A DNA stretch of 11,419 bases from Mediterranea massiliensis. GTDB lineage: Bacteria; Bacteroidota; Bacteroidia; Bacteroidales; Bacteroidaceae. The DNA is taken from positions 1 through 11,419 of the forward strand of contig CATXSD010000082.1 in the NCBI GenBank assembly GCA_958402075.1. The letters are read 5' to 3'. Numbering within the stretch: the first letter of the stretch is position 1; every line of letters starts with the position of its first letter. The notes under the pieces are model-generated. The model was not told the origin of the DNA, searched no databases, and saw only the letters and a program-made list of their open reading frames with translations. This document shows positions 6,107 through 11,419 of the stretch, one piece after another. The position numbers and the translations under genes are program-made.

Positions 6107-9100
6107 TCAGAATGTAAGATTAATACCTAAAGACAGAGACTTCTGCTGCGGATAGTCATAGGGATTGTCCAATTCCGGATCAAAGCCTTCGGGCGTATGC
6201 TTGAAAGTCAGCAGATTTTCAGCCGTGAAATAAATGCGGGCTCTCTGGATGGTCCACTTTTGCGTAAGCGTTTCGGGCAGGGTGTAGCCGAAAGACAAAG
6301 ACTTCAGACGCAGATAGGCGGCATTGATCAAATATCTTGTCTGATTCTGATTGATGGCCGTACCACCGTTGAAACGGGCCACCGGCAGGTAGGCATCCGT
6401 ATTTTCGGGCGTCCAGTAATCATTGGCAAAATCTGTCGGCACTCTCCACTGGCTGGTATGCTGCCACTTGTAGGTGCTGGGCAGCATCATGTCGCGCTTG
6501 CCCACGCCCTGGAAGAAGATACCCAAGTCGAAGCCTTTCCAGTCGGCTGAAATATTGAAGCCGTAACGGTAACGGGCCCGGTTATTTCCGATGATTTTTC
6601 TGTCACCCGGATTGTCTACCGTGTTTTCACCGTTGTTCACAACACCGTCATTGTTGATGTCAAAGAACCGGATATCACCCGGCACCTTGCTGATGCCGCC
6701 GTCCACCTGCGACTGGTCGGGGGCGGAAGCAATCTCGTCGGCGCTCTGGAACAGGGCCGATTCATAACCCCAGATTTCACCGATGGTCATGCCTTCGTAA
6801 TAGGAAGCGGACAAGGATCTGGTGGGGTTGTCATACTTGGTAATCTCGGCATGCGTATCGGAAAGGTTGAAGTTCACCGAATAGTGCAATCCGTTATCCA
6901 ACTGGTCATTCCATCCCACAGCAAATTCCCAACCTTTGGTAACCATATCCGAAGCATTCTCCTGCGGCTCGTTGGCTCCCAGGATATTAGGCAACAATTT
7001 ACCGGCACCCAGCATACCGGTTGTCTTACGTTGGAAATAGTCGAACGAACCGGACAGACGGCCCGACAGGAACGTGAAGTCGAGACCGACATTCCACTGC
7101 GTCACTTTTTCCCAGGTAACCGTGTTGCTGACCAACGATCCCGGCAAAACATAAGTAACCCGCTGGCCACCCATCAAATAGCTGGTAGTCCCCGTACCGT
7201 AAGTGGACAAATAAGCATACCAGCCATTGTCCAGTGCCTGATTGGCCTGGCTACCATAAGAAGCTCTCAGCTTCAAGTCGTCAAAGAATCCGTTGGTAGG
7301 TTCCTTGAACCAGGTTTCTTCACCAAGTCTCCAACCTACAGAGAAAGAAGGACTGAAGACGCCGCGGTCGTTCTTGGGGAATTTGGAAGAAAGGTCGTAA
7401 CGTCCGTTCAATTCCAACAGATAACGGTCGGCAAACGTATAGTTGATACGGGCAAAGCCACTGCGTGTTGCCCAGCTGTCGTCTGCATTGCCCACGTATT
7501 TTTCACCCGTAGCTGCATTCATGGACGGCAGGTCGTTTGAAATCAGACCTTCCCGCTCTGCATTGAAGCCGCGCGTATGCTTGGTTTCCTGATTATATCC
7601 CAACATCACTTTAAAATAATGCTGCTTGAAGGTACGCTCATAGTTGCCCACCAGGTTGAAAGCATTATACGTGTCGTTCTGCTGATGTTCGTATACATAA
7701 TTGGGGTTCGAATATTGGAACACCTGCAGGAAACGTCCGTCGACGCCGTATTCATTGAACGATTTGGCATGGTACTTCTGATGCTCGGCATAATAATTGA
7801 AGGTATAGTCCATCTTGATGCTCAAGCCCTTCAACGGCTTCAACTCCAGTGCCAAGGTATTCCAAACATCGTTTTTGGTCGTGGCGCGCGAACCGCCTTC
7901 TTCCAGCACGGCAGCAAAGTTGGTATAGTTGCCCTGGCCGGCCCAATTTCCGTCCGGATGCTTCACGGGCATCAGCGGCTGGGTATCGTTGCCAATCCAG
8001 GCGCTGCCATGCACATTGTCCTGTGCAATACCATCCAGCTCGGTGCGGATGAACGAAGTCTTCATCGACACGCTCAACCACTTGGTAACGTCATAATTGA
8101 TATTGTTCACTACATTGAACTTGCGGTAGTTTTCATTGCCATAGCGCAGAATAGAACCCTGATCGGTATATCCCACGGAGGTATAGTAGGTAGTCTTGTC
8201 ACTACCACCGCTCAAATTCACATTATACTTCTGCAACGGATAGCTCTTCTTGTAGATTTCATCCATCCAATTGGTATTGCCTACATAGGCATACTTTCCC
8301 TGCTGGCAGTTGCCGTATTGCCAGCTGTTGGGGTCGGTTGCGATAAATACCGGCGAATTATTGACGGGGTCGTTGTAATAGGCCTCGATGTGCTCCATTT
8401 CCTCCTGGCTGAAGAGGTCGCGGCCGTTTGTCGTATTGTTTGCCGCATTCATCCAGGTGGCATACTGCATGGAATTCATGTAGCTGGGACGGGTGGTCGG
8501 ACTATTAAAGGATACCGATGCGTCGAAAGACACGCGGGTCGGCTGATTTTTCTTTCCACCCTTTGTCGTGATGAGCACGACACCGAAGGCTGCACGCGCA
8601 CCATAAATAGAAGCGGAGGCAGCATCCTTCAATACTGACACACTGGCTACGTCCTGAGGGTTGATCAGGTTGGGGTCCATTTCGACACCATCGACCAACA
8701 CCAGCGGAGAACCACCATTGATAGAGGTCTCACCACGGATGTTGAACGATGAACCTTGTCCCGGCTGGGGACTGGTCGTAATGTTCAGGTTCGGAATGGC
8801 TCCCTGCAAACCTTGTCCCAGATTGACAATCGGACGTTCGGCAAGTACCTTTTCATCCACAGCGGATACGGCACCTGTCAGGTTGGCCTTTTTCACTGTA
8901 GCATAACCTACAACGACAACTTCATCCAACACCTCCGCATCTTCCTTCAAGACGATGTCCAACGGCGCTCCCGTCCATTTCACTTCAACGGTCTGATATC
9001 CTACAAAAGAAATCTGAATGACATCTCCGTTTTTCACATTAGTCAACCGGAAGTTTCCATCAATGTCTGTGATAACACCGTTTGTGGTTCCTTTCACAAC

Positions 9101-9271
9101 AACAGACGCACCGATGACCGACTCACCGCTTGCATCCTTTACAACTCCACTGCATGTGCCATTCTGCTGCACGGCCATGCTCTCGTGATTTTTACTTGAC
9201 GTTGCATAAACTGTTCCTATTCCCAAGAACGAACAGAGAAACAACGTTCCTACAGATTTTAAGTTTAACAT
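6107..9271 (-). CDS. SusC/RagA-family TonB-linked outer-membrane transporter
   Basis: The product has 1054 residues, normal for the family. It begins with a signal peptide (to about VYA, residue 23). A carboxypeptidase-regulatory-like beta-sandwich spans about 40-108 (SGVVKDASGESVIGASVVVKG, then FVGYQTVEV). A TonB-box-like LDEVVVVGYATVKK lies at about 115-128. The plug at about 130-240 includes GSSFNIRGETSINGGSPLVLVDG and VLKDAASASIYGARAAFGVV. The rest is the 22-strand barrel, ending in SLSLGINLTF with a terminal aromatic residue for barrel assembly. There is no extra N-terminal STN signalling domain, so control by an anti-sigma partner is unlikely. Together with the SusD protein it forms a lidded importer energised by TonB-ExbBD. 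The substrate is unknown; a glycan is usual, although peptide-importing RagAB relatives exist. Confidence 0.97.
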   Translation of the reverse strand: MLNLKSVGTLFLCSFLGIGTVYATSSKNHESMAVQQNGTCSGVVKDASGESVIGASVVVKGTTNGVITDIDGNFRLTNVKNGDVIQISFVGYQTVEVKWTGAPLDIVLKEDAEVLDEVVVVGYATVKKANLTGAVSAVDEKVLAERPIVNLGQGLQGAIPNLNITTSPQPGQGSSFNIRGETSINGGSPLVLVDGVEMDPNLINPQDVASVSVLKDAASASIYGARAAFGVVLITTKGGKKNQPTRVSFDASVSFNSPTTRPSYMNSMQYATWMNAANNTTNGRDLFSQEEMEHIEAYYNDPVNNSPVFIATDPNSWQYGNCQQGKYAYVGNTNWMDEIYKKSYPLQKYNVNLSGGSDKTTYYTSVGYTDQGSILRYGNENYRKFNVVNNINYDVTKWLSVSMKTSFIRTELDGIAQDNVHGSAWIGNDTQPLMPVKHPDGNWAGQGNYTNFAAVLEEGGSRATTKNDVWNTLALELKPLKGLSIKMDYTFNYYAEHQKYHAKSFNEYGVDGRFLQVFQYSNPNYVYEHQQNDTYNAFNLVGNYERTFKQHYFKVMLGYNQETKHTRGFNAEREGLISNDLPSMNAATGEKYVGNADDSWATRSGFARINYTFADRYLLELNGRYDLSSKFPKNDRGVFSPSFSVGWRLGEETWFKEPTNGFFDDLKLRASYGSQANQALDNGWYAYLSTYGTGTTSYLMGGQRVTYVLPGSLVSNTVTWEKVTQWNVGLDFTFLSGRLSGSFDYFQRKTTGMLGAGKLLPNILGANEPQENASDMVTKGWEFAVGWNDQLDNGLHYSVNFNLSDTHAEITKYDNPTRSLSASYYEGMTIGEIWGYESALFQSADEIASAPDQSQVDGGISKVPGDIRFFDINNDGVVNNGENTVDNPGDRKIIGNNRARYRYGFNISADWKGFDLGIFFQGVGKRDMMLPSTYKWQHTSQWRVPTDFANDYWTPENTDAYLPVARFNGGTAINQNQTRYLINAAYLRLKSLSFGYTLPETLTQKWTIQRARIYFTAENLLTFKHTPEGFDPELDNPYDYPQQKSLSLGINLTF

Positions 9272-9296
9272 GGTTTTATTAGTTAAAGTTACATTG

Positions 9297-9324
9297 CAAA
9301 TATAATCCTTTTTATATATACAAA
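9297..9324 (-). promoter_or_regulatory. Candidate promoter of the susCD pair
   Basis: On the minus strand TATATTTG (9304-9297) fits the Bacteroides -7 consensus and lies 25 bases before the susC ATG. A TTTG (9324-9321) is present upstream, but the spacer is 16 bases, shorter than the usual 19-21. The -7 element is plausible; the -33 element may be weak or regulator-assisted. Confidence 0.45.
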
Positions 9325-9704
9325 AGAATTATTTAATAAAAAAAATAACTTTATACCTGTTTTCAGCACAGAAAAGAACTTATTCTTTCAAAAATCACAG
9401 TGATATTCGGAATCATGCGCGAACTGTTTTCATCGATATTTATAAAACATTAATGGGGAAAACAGCTTATTTCACCATAGAATACTCCATGAACATCCAA
9501 ACAGCCAACCGATAAAAGAATTATAATGCCCAGATTTACATATAAACGAATATTTTTTACTCTACATAAAAAGCAAGCTATCCCGACATAAAATTTGCAA
9601 CGATAAATCAGGGTTACAAATGGCATCGCCGTATTCGCGTTTTTTCAAGAAATAAAATTTTGATTGATGCCAACCTTGCATATACAAGTAAATACGGCAT
9701 ATAT
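9325..9704. other. AT-rich intergenic region upstream of susC with repeated CTGTTTTC octamers
   Basis: No gene is visible on either strand in these 380 bases. The octamer CTGTTTTC occurs at 9357-9364 and 9424-9431 in plus orientation and again inverted (GAAAACAG) at 9458-9465. The first copy extends to the palindrome CTGTTTTCAG. Apart from this the region is low-complexity AT-rich spacer between the rpoC terminator and the susC promoter. Confidence 0.4.
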
Positions 9705-9738
9705 AAAAAAGGGAGGATGCCCTTTCGGACATCCTCCC
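9705..9738 (-). terminator. Intrinsic terminator of rpoC
   Basis: On the minus strand a 12-base-pair stem (9738-9727 with 9722-9711, one G-T pair) closed by a GAAA tetraloop is followed by six T residues (9710-9705). It starts 33 bases after the rpoC stop codon and would end the rpoBC transcript. Confidence 0.93.
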
Positions 9739-9771
9739 CGAGAAATATTACAATTGATGTATTACAAGTGA

Positions 9772-11419
<1,648 letters not shown>

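Noticed and set aside
7577..8638. A 353-codon open frame on the plus strand opposite susC
   Set aside because: It is antisense to the well-supported SusC barrel. The isoleucine/valine/histidine-rich translation is a typical shadow.

Overview
The window looks like the chromosome of a Bacteroidales gut-type bacterium. Three things point there: a paired SusC/SusD outer-membrane uptake system, promoters of the Bacteroides type (TTTG, about 20 bases, TAnnTTTG), and a VirE/BT4734-type primase-helicase gene, a family typical of Bacteroides relatives. The genus cannot be fixed from this sequence alone. Base composition is mosaic: rpoC, the primase gene and a small regulator gene are GC-rich, while the surface-protein genes and intergenic stretches are AT-rich.

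Layout from left to right. Positions 1-1244 (minus) hold the first 414 codons of a BT4734/VirE-like primase-helicase that runs off the left edge. Its product is read on the minus strand, although the plus strand also happens to stay open for a long way. Positions 1245-1804 are non-coding or unassigned. From 1805 to 3497 (plus) lies a tight three-gene unit: a secreted or surface protein ending in a peptidase-S74 (endosialidase-type) intramolecular chaperone domain, a class I SAM-dependent methyltransferase whose start overlaps the previous stop codon, and a 99-residue lipoprotein. A strong intrinsic terminator (3504-3543) closes the unit. A GC-rich small helix-turn-helix-like gene follows (3626-4006, plus). 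It converges on tRNA-Ser(GGA) (4032-4119, minus), which has a textbook Bacteroides promoter upstream and an intrinsic terminator lying inside the last codons of the helix-turn-helix gene.

The right half is all on the minus strand: susC-like (9271-6107) followed 24 bases later by susD-like (6082-4385), then the tRNA. Upstream of susC is a roughly 500-base AT-rich gap that contains a candidate susC promoter and, at its far end, the terminator of rpoC. The 3' part of rpoC (from the zinc-binding cysteines and trigger loop to the C-terminus) fills 9772-11419.

Functionally, SusC and SusD would form one TonB-dependent uptake complex for an unknown glycan or other oligomer. No enzymes, sigma/anti-sigma pair or hybrid sensor sit beside them in this window. 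The S74 protein, methyltransferase and lipoprotein look co-transcribed and may form a small cell-surface module. They lie between two GC-rich genes of accessory type, next to a tRNA gene, which suggests a variable site. The S74-methyltransferase-lipoprotein unit is the least familiar element and the best candidate for follow-up.
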